Shown piece after piece: positions 17,648 to 29,000 of a stretch of 64,000 nt of DNA. How positions within the stretch are numbered: position 1 is the stretch's first letter; each line of letters starts with the position of its first letter. The stretch spans positions 1 to 64,000 of the forward strand of contig JAFTXJ010000013.1 of assembly GCA_017461625.1 (NCBI GenBank). Direction: 5' to 3'. The translations under genes were made by a program, and so were the position numbers. Source of the stretch: Clostridia bacterium (lineage in GTDB: Bacteria > Bacillota > Clostridia > Oscillospirales > Acutalibacteraceae). The notes beneath the pieces are model-generated. The model was not told where the DNA came from. It saw only the letters and a program-made list of their open reading frames with translations, and searched no databases.

Positions 17648-18316
17648 TTATTCTACTTCTGTGGCAACCTGATATTCACCAAGGCTACTCCAACCAACAT
17701 AATCAGCCTGCTTTGCCTCAAAAATTACATTAACTGTAACTTCATTGCCTGAATACAGGCTGGCATCTATTGACTCTTTATAATAGACACTTTCAATAAT
17801 TTCAACATCTGCCACATCAGGGCTTATTGTGTATACATCATCAAGGTCTGTAATAGCTGACTTACCGTAATCCGGGCCGACATAATAATAGCATGTTCCG
17901 TCAAGTCCGTTATCAAAAGGCAACCATTGCTCAGGATTTGCAAAAACAACCTGCAAATCTTCATCTTCACTTCCTGAATACACAACATTCTTTGCAACAC
18001 CGTCAGCAAAGCTGGTATATTCAATCTTTACTCTTATCTGAGAGTCAACCGTTGAACTGTTATACATTGAAATGGATGCATTGTCACCGTCAAGCATAAC
18101 AAGATTCTGACCGGGATAAATACATGCTTTACCGTAAAAATCTTCTTCAAGGGTGTCAAGTGAAACAGCAGAAGAGCTGTCAAAGCTAACCACACCAATG
18201 GTAATTCGCTGGGCTCTTTTAACTGAAGTTACGAACCATGCGAATGAACCATTGCTTGCCATAAGACCAAGCACCACTGCAAGAGAAGTAACAAGTGCAA
18301 TTATTCTTTTTATCAT
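17648..18316 (-). CDS. TasA/camelysin-like secreted protein with SipW-type signal
   Basis: A 222-residue protein with a signal peptide ending GSFAWFVTS (about 23-31). The mature protein is acidic and beta-rich (VNVIFEAKQADYVGW near the C-terminus). Its ATG overlaps the stop of the upstream signal peptidase gene (ATGA) and it is followed by another peptidase gene three bases later. It is likely a minor fibre subunit or matrix protein. The family assignment rests on the signal motif, size and neighbours. Confidence 0.72.
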   Translation of the reverse strand: MIKRIIALVTSLAVVLGLMASNGSFAWFVTSVKRAQRITIGVVSFDSSSAVSLDTLEEDFYGKACIYPGQNLVMLDGDNASISMYNSSTVDSQIRVKIEYTSFADGVAKNVVYSGSEDEDLQVVFANPEQWLPFDNGLDGTCYYYVGPDYGKSAITDLDDVYTISPDVADVEIIESVYYKESIDASLYSGNEVTVNVIFEAKQADYVGWSSLGEYQVATEVE

Positions 18317-18837
18317 ACTGTTTCCTCCTCCCGTGAAGACTTTCGTTTTATAATAAAAATTTCAATTTCTACTGCTATCCATGCAAGGTAAGCGGCAACC
18401 ACCACTACCTTACCGATTACGGAGTTTAAAAACTCAGCAACATAACCAACCAATGGGATCGAAAAATCTACCCTGCCCTCACAAAAATAAAAGCTTGTGG
18501 GTGATGGATCTGCATCTTTATTTGCATCACCTTTGGTAGTAAACATCTGATTGTTTTTATCTATCTCAATAACTCTGTGGGTAAAGTGCTCAGTTTCATC
18601 ATCATTATGAAAAGTGAGAATATCACCGAGCTTAACCTCATCAAAAGTTATCTCTTTCGCAAAAACAAGGCTTCCTTTAGGGATCACTGCACCCATACTG
18701 CCTGTCTGAATATAATAAGTCTCATATCCGATAAGCTTCGGAATGAAAACAATCATCAGCAAAAAAGCAAGCAAACAACAGGCAACAGAGCTAATCAGAA
18801 TTTTTAGCTTTTCTTTTGCGCTTACTTTTGGGTTCAT
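18313..18837 (-). CDS. SipW-type signal peptidase I (copy 2 of 4)
   Basis: About 174 residues: helix at about 10-32, catalytic Ser in IQTGSMGAVIPKGS, His in HFTHRVIEID, KGDANKDADPSP box, and a C-terminal helix (about 133-160) ending in a basic tail. I prefer the ATG at 18837 (GGAGG 12 bases upstream) to the one at 18867, which has no ribosome site. It overlaps the end of the preceding peptidase gene by about 47 bases. Two peptidase genes in a row suggest different substrate preferences. Confidence 0.85.
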   Translation of the reverse strand: MNPKVSAKEKLKILISSVACCLLAFLLMIVFIPKLIGYETYYIQTGSMGAVIPKGSLVFAKEITFDEVKLGDILTFHNDDETEHFTHRVIEIDKNNQMFTTKGDANKDADPSPTSFYFCEGRVDFSIPLVGYVAEFLNSVIGKVVVVAAYLAWIAVEIEIFIIKRKSSREEETV

Positions 18838-19411
18838 CTGCCTGTTCTTCCTCCGTGCTGTCATCATTTTTATTGATTATAACATTTATCAAATTTACTG
18901 CTTCTAAAAATGTGATAACCACAAGAGGTATTACAATCAGAAACAAAATTATATTAGGATTTTGTAAAAAGCCTATAACCGAACCCGACATAACCCCAAG
19001 ATTCAAAACAACCTTACCGATGATTCTGCTCTCATATACGGGATACTCGTCGATGGTTTTGTTGGCATCACCTTTGGTTACAAACTGCCTTTCTCCGCCT
19101 TTAAGATAGTAAATTTCCTCTATTCGGTGGGTATTTACCATATCGGCAATCTGCCCGCCAGTGGAATAAAAGCTTATAACGTCACCTATATTAAGTTTGT
19201 CGGCAGGTACCTTTTTTGTAACAATAACGCTGCCTGTTTTATATTCAGGTTCCATCGAACCTGTTTGGATTTTCATAACACTGAAGCCCATAACGTCGGG
19301 CACTTGATTAGCTTCGGTTTTTAAAACAGATATAAAAACTGCCAAGCCAATAAGAAATATCAATGTTCCGAACACAGCGGCAACTGCCGAAAGAATCTTT
19401 TTAACCTTCAT
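18791..19411 (-). CDS. SipW-type signal peptidase I (copy 3 of 4)
   Basis: About 206 residues with the start at 19411, one base after the stop of the TasA-like gene upstream; the longer frame to 19477 would run inside that gene. N-terminal helix (about 4-24), Ser in IQTGSMEPEYKTGS, His in VNTHRIEEI, and KGDANKTIDEYPV. C-terminal helix, then a Lys/Arg/Glu-rich cytoplasmic tail of about 30 residues. The Ser-His arrangement places it in the same class as the other three. Confidence 0.86.
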   Translation of the reverse strand: MKVKKILSAVAAVFGTLIFLIGLAVFISVLKTEANQVPDVMGFSVMKIQTGSMEPEYKTGSVIVTKKVPADKLNIGDVISFYSTGGQIADMVNTHRIEEIYYLKGGERQFVTKGDANKTIDEYPVYESRIIGKVVLNLGVMSGSVIGFLQNPNIILFLIVIPLVVITFLEAVNLINVIINKNDDSTEEEQADEPKSKRKRKAKNSD

Positions 19412-19412
19412 A

Positions 19413-19994
19413 TTATCCAACTTGCTGACCCTGAAGCTTAACTTCGCCCAGTTCTGCCGCACCTTCAACAACTTCATCGCCTGTTACAACATAAACATTA
19501 TAATAAACGCTGTAATCATTATTGCCCTCTGCCTGAGAGTCTGAAATGTCATATGCAAAAACATTTGAAACTGTGTATTCTGCCATTTTTAATCCTGTTT
19601 GACTTTCAAGCTCAACACCTGTTGTGTTACAAACGATTTTATAATCAAAATAAACATACGGCAACAAATCATTGGTTGAAACAAGACCTTCAAAAGACAT
19701 TGCAAGCTTTATCGGCACGTCAGGAAAAGTCTTGACATCAATCCTATACATTTTTTTCTGACCTTCAACCATATTTTCCATTTCAAGGTCGCCTTCAAGA
19801 GCCTGGTATGTCACACCGCCATCTGTTGATTCATTGTAAGTAACAGATAAGGTAGAACCGTTAACTTTACCTGTGAACATAGACAGTGAGCCCTGATTTG
19901 TAACCGCATACCACGCAAAAGTAACAGCCACTAATGTAAGGGCAGAAGCGATGAGCAATATAAAATTTTTAACTGTGCTGAAATTTTTTTTCAT
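19413..19994 (-). CDS. TasA/camelysin-like secreted protein with SipW-type signal
   Basis: A 193-residue protein with signal peptide ending AVTFAWYAVTNQG (about 23-35). Mature part: SLSMFTGKVNGSTLSVTYNES and beta-rich sequence through YDISDSQAEGNNDYSVYYNVYVV. Good GAGGG ribosome site. It lies 30 bases downstream of the giant GLUG-repeat gene and one base upstream of signal peptidase copy 3, suggesting it is exported by that enzyme and assembled with the giant protein. Family assignment as for its neighbours. Confidence 0.74.
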   Translation of the reverse strand: MKKNFSTVKNFILLIASALTLVAVTFAWYAVTNQGSLSMFTGKVNGSTLSVTYNESTDGGVTYQALEGDLEMENMVEGQKKMYRIDVKTFPDVPIKLAMSFEGLVSTNDLLPYVYFDYKIVCNTTGVELESQTGLKMAEYTVSNVFAYDISDSQAEGNNDYSVYYNVYVVTGDEVVEGAAELGEVKLQGQQVG

Positions 19995-20024
19995 TACTTT
20001 TAACCCTCATGCTTAGTTTTACTG

Positions 20025-23000
20025 TTATCTTGCAAGATTCTCCCACAGGGAGGTAAGTCCCCATGGGATATCTTTTTCTACTATTGTTATCTCAAGAACA
20101 ACGCTGTCTGATTTTGTTGTTTCAACAAATGTGCCTTGAGCACCTGCATCGGTAACTTCAATTTCATTACCTGCATGGTCTTTAGCCTTAACAACGATGT
20201 CATATCCCTGTTCAAGGCTTGCATCAACATAGAAGCCGCCTGCTGTTACAAGGAGCTTATTCATCTTTGCAGGCTGAGCATCGCATGAAGTGAAAATATC
20301 GGATGTTACAACACTGTTGTCACCAAGCCTTGACTTGATAAGGACACCAACAAGAGCGCTATCCATATATTTATCACCGGACTCATTAATCAATGTGTAC
20401 TCAACGTTGGTGTTGCCCAGTGTGGCTTCAACCGTTCCCACATCGTTATAGAGTCTGTCATATGTCTTTGAAACATCACCGCAGCTGACAGTGAGTGACA
20501 TATAATCCGCATAAAGCTTTGTTCTGTTAAGCTGAGCTGACTGACCGTCAACAACGGCGCTTTCATTAGCCGACCATTTAAGTGCATAGGCTTTTCCGCC
20601 CAGCATAACCTCGGCAGGTAATGTTACTGCTTCAGAAACACCTGCACCGACCTTTACTGATTCATCAGTTTCAGACGGAGTGGTAATAATAACGCTCAAT
20701 GCTGAATTCAACTGACTGTCGGCATTTGCATTATTAACCATAGCCTTAAGATAAGGATATGTCTCCGCACTTAAACCAAATGCATCTGAAATATCTGCAC
20801 CGGAAACAAGTTCATTAGTTGTAAGCCTGTAACAGCTTTCACTGATTATATTTGAAACAGCGGTGAGATTTTCATCGTTGTTCATATATTTGTCAAAATA
20901 CAGATTTTCGTAAGCATCACCAAAGGCATAGCCTACAACACCCGCTTTAAAGCAATCACTGCCGTAAACCCTTACGCCTGCACTTATGGCACTTACACCA
21001 CCGGCAGCATAAGCATCTTTGACATCGGCATAAGCCACACCAACAAGACCACCGGCTGCTCTGAGAGCCTCGCCTTCTGCACCACCGGTGAAATCAGCTG
21101 TTACTGCTGAAGTTGAATACACACTTTCAACCTCTGCATATGCTACACCAACGAGACCACCGATACCGACTACTGATTCACCGTCAGCAACACCGGCATC
21201 TGCAACTTTAACCGAGCCTGCACTGAAGGTGTTTTTAATTTCTCTGCCGTTTGCAATACCAACAAGTCCGCCGACACCGGCAACACTGTTGTTATCGGCT
21301 GAATTTTTGATTTCAGTAACAAAAACATCAGCAAGTGATGAGCTTGTATAAATCGCACCCGAATTCATAACACCAACAAGACCGCCGACACCTGCAAGAG
21401 ATGAATCAGAAATCAAAGCATTAAGCTTACCGTTAGTATTTGAATTTGTGATAACCGCGTCTGATTTACCAATCAAACCACCGACAATATTTTCACCGTC
21501 AACGTTGATGTTAGCATAAGAATTGTTAACGGTACCGCCAAGCATTGAACCGACCACTGCACCGGCAGTTAAGCCTGAAACATAGCTTGCTTCACTGTCG
21601 TTTTCAATTCTGACGTTTTCAATAGCTGTATATTCATTAGCTACACCTGCAAGAGTACCTGTTTCAGCACAACCGGTGATATACACATTATTGAAAGTTA
21701 TGTCTTTAAACTCAGCAATATTTTCGCTGTTACCACCAACGGTTGCAAATAAGCCGGTTTCGCCCTTGGAATTATTAATTCTTACATTATTGATTGCGTA
21801 ACCGTTACCGTCGAAATCACCTGTATAACCTGTGATTGGAGCAATTGCATTCTCTTCACTGAACGAATTGGCTGCAAAATCAATATTTGCAGTGAGAATA
21901 ATCTTTGCCTGAGGATTATCAAGATAATCTTCAAATACCGAATATTTTCCGTAAGGCTCAGCAAGAGCTTTTAAATGCTTGGCAAGTGAAAGGTAAAGTG
22001 TGTTTTCTTCAAATCTCTGTGGGAGGAGGATTACTCTGCTGTAATCACCGCTACTTACCATAACATATGGCATCTCACCTGAGAAAACATCGTTATAAAC
22101 CTTATTACCTTCAATATAGAGATCATCTTCACCTGAAAGGGTGGAAGTTTTAAGTTTTACTTTATCTGTTCCGATTGAAACAGGATATGCAAAGCCGTTA
22201 ACAACATCTGAACCTTCCTTAACATCTGCCATTACGGGAACAGATGCAAGGCTTACCAATGAAACAGCGTAATCGTCTGCCATAGCTGGAGCCGGGTAAT
22301 TACCGTCGGCTGTAACCCAACCGTCAAGACCTTCGGGAAGAGTGGCGATAAGATTGCCTGCTGAAACCGAAGTAACACCCTTATCAGTTGTACCCAATGC
22401 TGTAACATCGCTGTAAACATATGACATTTCATCAGCATCAACAGCGTTAGCAGTTGCACCGGCATTAGTACCGCCGATAACTGCTTTTTCTATTGTAAGC
22501 TCACCGTTGTTTGCTCCAACGGTAATACTGTTGTCACACTTTGAAGAACCTGTTGAAAGAATATCAGAAACAGTCAATCTGCCTTCGTTGATACCAACGA
22601 TTGTACCGCCGGCAACATCAACAGTTGTTGCAGTTACGCTGTTTTCAATTGAACAATCGCCCTTTGCTACGCCAACAAGACCGCCGGCTGTTTTCTGAGA
22701 TTTAACCGTCGTCATTGAAACGCAGTTAACAACCTTTGAAGATGCCAACTCACCAACAATTGCACCGACCGCACGCTCACCAGAAACCGAACCGCCCTCA
22801 ACGGTGCAGTTAACTATACCGTTAACTGATTCACAGTAACCTGCGATACCACCTACAAAAGATGCACCCCGGATTGAGCTGAATCCGTAGCCCTGAGAAT
22901 CATCAAGGATTTCAAGATGAACATTCTTAACCTGACCCTGAGCCTTGATGTTGGCAAACAAACCAACATAATCTTCCTCACTGTTTATATAAAGATTTTT

Positions 23001-26000
23001 GATAACGTGGCCGTTACCATCAAACGAACCTGCAAAATCCTTAACAGGTGTATAACCGCAATACAATGCACCATAAACTGTGTTACCTTCTGCATCTATA
23101 TAGATGCCGTAATCGTCTGCGGTTATTTCAATATCATTCATAAGCACGAAATATGCATCTGTGCCGTCAGGGATGGAATCAAGCTCTGAGATAGTATAAA
23201 TCTCATAAGGAGCTTCCTGAGTGCCTTCACCCTTGAAGCTGATTTCAGCCTCAGGGGGGATTTCATTTCCGTCAAAGTTCTGATACTGCATTACTTCACG
23301 CTGGAATGAATCTGCACCGTTAGTAACAGTGTTGTTATTAAACATTTTTGCAAATGTTTCATCGTCCTGAGGAAGAACCTCAAACACACCAACAACGCTT
23401 GCACTGTGCTTTGCCTCACCTGAGAGTTCTGTTGAAACTTCATTATCTGAAACGAGCATAGCACCTGTCAGCTCTTTAGTAACAACTGCAATAATACCAC
23501 TTTCAGCGTACTGACTCTTAGCAGTTCCGCCTGCGAGGCAATTTGTTACTGTGAGTTCGCTTTCGGAAACAGCAACCAACATACCTGCGTTTTCACCTGT
23601 AATATCTGCTGTAACTGAGCATGAATCGATTACAAGTCCGCTTCCTTCTGCAACGGAAACAACGCCCGCTGCATTGTTTGCTTCAACATTGCAGCCTGTA
23701 ACTGCACATGAGCTTATTGAGGCTGAATCAGAATTTACAACAGCCGCAACAGCAGAACCGCATTCATCTGCTTTTACGCTTGAAGCTGAAACTGTAACGT
23801 TATTGATTTTTACATCACCTGTGATTGTTGCAGCAACAACACCGGCATTTTTGCCACCTTCGATCACTGCAGAATCAAATGTGACGTTACTGATTTCTGC
23901 TGAAGATGTCAAAGATTCAAACAAACCTGCATTTTCAGCTTTTACTTTAAGACCTGATACGGTAAATCCGTTACCGTTTAATTTACCTGAGAAGCCGGAA
24001 ACAGGCAACCATTCACCATTAAGTGTTACATCGCTTGAAAGAGCAAACTCAGCTGAGGGATAAACACTGAGGAGTTTCAAAGTATCTTCACTGCTTATAA
24101 GATACGGATTTTCTTCTGTGCCTTCACCGGTCATGCCGACAACGCTTATCATGTCAACAGCGGTTTCAATGCCGTTAGAATATGTGAGGATAAGCTCTGC
24201 TTCATCAAATTCTGTTGCCGTTGCAACAACAGATTCTCCGTCAAATGAAACAAGATTTTCAGGCTGAGTTGTAACATTACTTAATTTGAACTCAATGCCG
24301 TTTACGCTGAACTCAGCACAGTTGCCCTGAGCATTGAACAACATTTCAACAGCATCTTTAATCTTAAGAGCATCTTTACCCACAGCCACAAATTCACCGT
24401 CAGCAGACTCAACGTTATTCACATCAATAAATGTATCAGCACACGCTGAAATCTGATATGAATTAAGCTCTGACTGACCAAACAAGTCTGATGAATTCTG
24501 ATAGCTTGAATACATAATATTCTTAAACTCAACATCTGAATTTTCTGCTGAGTAAATATGTTTTTCAGCAACGCCTACAACAATACCGCCTGTTTCACCA
24601 TCAACAGTGGCAGAAATCACAGCGTCTGAAATCTTAATTGCAGCGTTTGCTACAGAAGCAATGCCACCTGCAACAGAACCGCCGTTAATCACACCGTCAA
24701 CAATTGCATCGGCAACTGTTGTTGTGCCTGCATTGGCCACAATTCCGCCTGCAAAGTCACCGTTTACAACGGCCTTTGAGGCAACATCTTTAATAACTGC
24801 ATTTTCACTGTATCCGATAATTCCGCCTGCATAGCTTGCAGAATTTACAGTAACAGTTTCACTAACCTGAATATCAGAAAGTGATGATTCAACAGCTCTT
24901 GCTACAACACCTGCAGCATAAACAACGCCATTTGCACTGATTGTTTCAGGGGTTGAAACAGTAAGATTTTTAACAACGATATTGCTAAGTTCACATCCGT
25001 TTGCAAAGGCTGCAATAGCGGCTAATGAACCTGTTTCAGAAGAAACTGTGATTTCGCCTGAAACGGTAACGTTGTTTATAACTGTATCTATAGCCTTCGC
25101 AGCCACACCGGCTGAAAGCTCAGCACCTGATGCTGTGAGGTTAATGTTTACATTTGAAATTTCTGCATTTTTAACTATACCGAAAAGTGAAGATTCAGCG
25201 TTATTAATGCACAATCCACTGATTGAATATCCTGCACCGTCAAAAATACCGTTGAAAGTAGCTTCTTCAGTGCCGATAGGTGCAAAGCCGTTGCCCTGAT
25301 TATAGAAATTACCGCCAAACGCAAAATCTGCATCGGTAAATTCAATGTCATTCACAAGAACAAAATGAACATTTTCACCAATATAATCTCTGATTGCATC
25401 CAACTCAAAACCGTTAGAAATTCTGTACGGCTGAGATGCTGTACCTTCACCCTCAAGATCGAGCCTTATGTCAGACTCAACATCAAAGTGAACTTTAAGA
25501 GTGATATTACTGTCAGATGAGAGTTTGTATGTTGCAACAACAGCACACATTGAAGACTTGTTGGCAGAAATAACCACCTTATTTTCACTGCTGCTGATAA
25601 CAGTAACTCTTTCGTTTGATTCTGACTGCCAACCTGCTGACTCATCAAAGACAAATCCGAGTTCAGTCACTTTATCTGTTTTAACATTAACAGCCAACTC
25701 ATCACTTGTTCTGATTACTTCATTGAGTGAAGATTCAACAAGCTTATCAAGGTCGGTATATGTAGACTGACCTATGGAATCTGAATATGCACCCAATGAC
25801 ATACCATAGGATGACATAATTACATTTTTAACAGCAGCTTCAACAAATTCACCGTTAATGTTACCGATAATAATTGCTGAATTTTCAGCTTCGGTGCTGC
25901 TGATTTTTGCACCGATAACACAGTCAGAAACTGCCACTGTTTCTGCCTTTTCACTAAGGATGTTACCTATAATTCCACCAACAAAATCATAACCGGTTAC

Positions 26001-29000
26001 AGAACCGCCGACATTCACTTTATTTATTGAAACAGCTGACAAGTCCGCACAACTTACCTTACCAATAACACCACCTGCACCAACAGGAAGTCTGGTTGCT
26101 GATTCGTAGCCCTTAATATGAGCATAGGTTGATGAGCCCGAAATTTTAGCTTCACCCTGAACATCACCGATGAAACCGCCACTTGCTGTTGATGCGTTTA
26201 CACCAACACCGCCGGTAACCACACTATTTGTGATTTCAGCAGAAGAACCTTCAACTACTGAGCCGATAAATCCACCGAGAGCTATTGCTTCATCTGCACC
26301 GTTAACATTCATTGAAGCCGATCTTGAATCGGTAACAATTGCCTTGGTTTCGCTGATTGTTGAACCGACAAGGCCACCTGCTATTTCACCTGTAACGGTT
26401 GAATCGTTAACCTGAACAGATTTAATCTCACCTGCAAAGGCACCTGCCACACCGCCTGCAAACTTCTCAGCAGTGAGTTGTGACATTCTGACTTTTACTG
26501 AATCTGCATAAAGTGCATTTGCACTACCTGCCACACCGCCTACAAAACCGGTTGCAGATGCATTAATCTGTGTAACTAATGATTTTGTAACTTTGAGGTT
26601 ACCTTCAACATTACCGGTTACACCACCGGCATAATTCAATGCGCTGATTTCGGCAACCTGAATATTAACATCTGAAACAGCAACATTATCGCCGTTTACA
26701 CTACCGGCAAGAACACCTGCAAAACTTTCTTTTGCAGAAACTTTGCTGTTTTTGATTGTTACTTTAGAAATAACTGTGTTACCGCTGATTTGACCTGCGA
26801 GAACTCCTGCATATGAGCCTGAAGCCTTAACATCGGTGCCATCGATAACAAGGTTTGTAACAGTTGCATTTTCTAATGTTCCGAATAAACCTGCCTTTGA
26901 AGTGCCGTTAACAACGAGACCGGAGATAGTATGACCGCAACCATCAAACTTGCCGTTAAACGAAGCACTTGTTCCGCCCACAGGCTTGAAGTCTGCAAGC
27001 TTTGACATATCAATATCGTTAACCAATTTAAAGCTTTCACCGCTGAATTTTTCAAGGTTTTCACCGATGAATGCAATATCAACGGCATAATATACAAGAT
27101 AATTTCCGTCTTTATCCTGTTCAAGTCCGTTAGAAACACCGATTGTTGACTTAAGACCTGTCGGTTTATGAACAAGAGTTACTTCACTGTTAAGAACAGT
27201 TATTACACCCTCTGCCGCCTCAACGGGAAGGTAGAGAACACCGTCTTTAACTGTGATTCCGCTTACATTAACTTTGAGCTTATTGCTGTCATAAACAGCC
27301 ACAAAATCTTCAGGCTTAACATTGTTAAATAATGCAACGCCTGCGGGAAGAGCGATTGAAACAACGCTACCCTTGCCTGCAATAAAGCCTTGTTCGCCTG
27401 CATCAAACATCCATTTGGATGCAACAACATTATCAAGGTCATCCGGGCAAGCTTTATCATTAATTGAGCTTAAATAGTTATTTTCAGCTTTAAAGCTGTC
27501 TTTATTGCCTGAGCCGATAAGTGCATAATCAACTACTGCTGAATTGAGAGTTGCAAAGCAACCGTTGATTACACCCTCAGCATTATTTTCAACACGACCG
27601 ATGAAAGCAGCACTGTCAGCTACCTTACCTTCATATTCAGAGGTAATAGTAACACTTGCACCGCTTGATTCAAGCTTTGCACCATTTGCATCAACAACAG
27701 CAACAAAACCTGCAACGTTGTTGACACCTTCTTTTGTGATGTGAACAGGAATTTCTGCATAACAGCTGTTAATAACAGTGTTACCCATAACCTTGTTGAG
27801 GAACGGAGCTACTGATGATTCTTCAGCTGCAAGACGAACAGATTTTTGACTGCCCTCTTCAACGCTGCCTTTAATAATTCTTACGTTGTTAAACTGAGCT
27901 GCGTTTGCATCGCCGAACATAGCAGTTTTGATTTCACCGTTTAATCTTACAGTAAGGTTGCTGATTGAACCGCAAACCTGACTAAAGAGTGTTGAATCGG
28001 TGTCTAAAGTGAATCCTGTACCGTTAAGGTATCCACTGAATCTAATTGGCTGCCAATTTTCAGGCACATCAATATCACCGGCAAGTTCAAAGCAAGCAAA
28101 TGGTGCTGCTTTAATAAATTCCAGTTCATTTGAATTTGAAATTTTAATTGGTGTTTTTACGGTAAGTCCGTCACCTGTTGCTTCTTTAGCAAGAGTGATA
28201 ACGCTTACAAACATATTTCTTGCAACAACAGTTGCGTTATTATAACCTGAATTTACAGTGATTTTTGCTGAATATGTGAGCTTCGCTGTTTTGTTAGCAA
28301 CAGTAGCTTTAAGGGTGAAATCCTTTTCGCCCTTTTTAATTTCAACAGCTGAACCTGCAACCTTAACAGAGTCAATAGAATCTGCAACAAGAGAAGCTGA
28401 ACCCCAACTACTGCCCAAGGCGAGGAGGTTAACGGTTTTACTTCCACCTGCGTGAAGAGTAATAATTCTTGTGGATTGAAGCATATTGCCCTGCTTTGAA
28501 CCGGACTCATCAGCAATGCATCTGTTGCTGATTTCGCTTGACCAGAAATTGTTTTCAAGGTATGCTTCGCCCTCACCGATAACAGCACCACGAGCTGAAT
28601 CAGCACTGAGAGTTACAAATGCATAGCTGTTTTTAACTGAAGAATCTTCTTCTGCCTTACCTGCGATACCACCGGTTACACCGTTTCCACCTGCAACACC
28701 GGTTGCAACGCAATCGGAAACAGCTCCGCCTTTTGCAAGAACACCTGCAATACCGCCGTATACACCACCGTCAACATATGCACTAATACCGTTGACAGTT
28801 GAGTTTTTGATTTTTCCGCTGTTTTTGCCTGCAATGCCGCCTGAAATTCCCTTAGTTGCAACGGTTGCTGTTGACTTTGAAGCGACACTTACACCATCAC
28901 AATTGCCGTTGACACTACAGTTGTTGATTTCACCTGCGTTAATACCTGCAATACCGCCTGACTGCATTGCATAATCAAGAGCTGATACAGAGATAACACA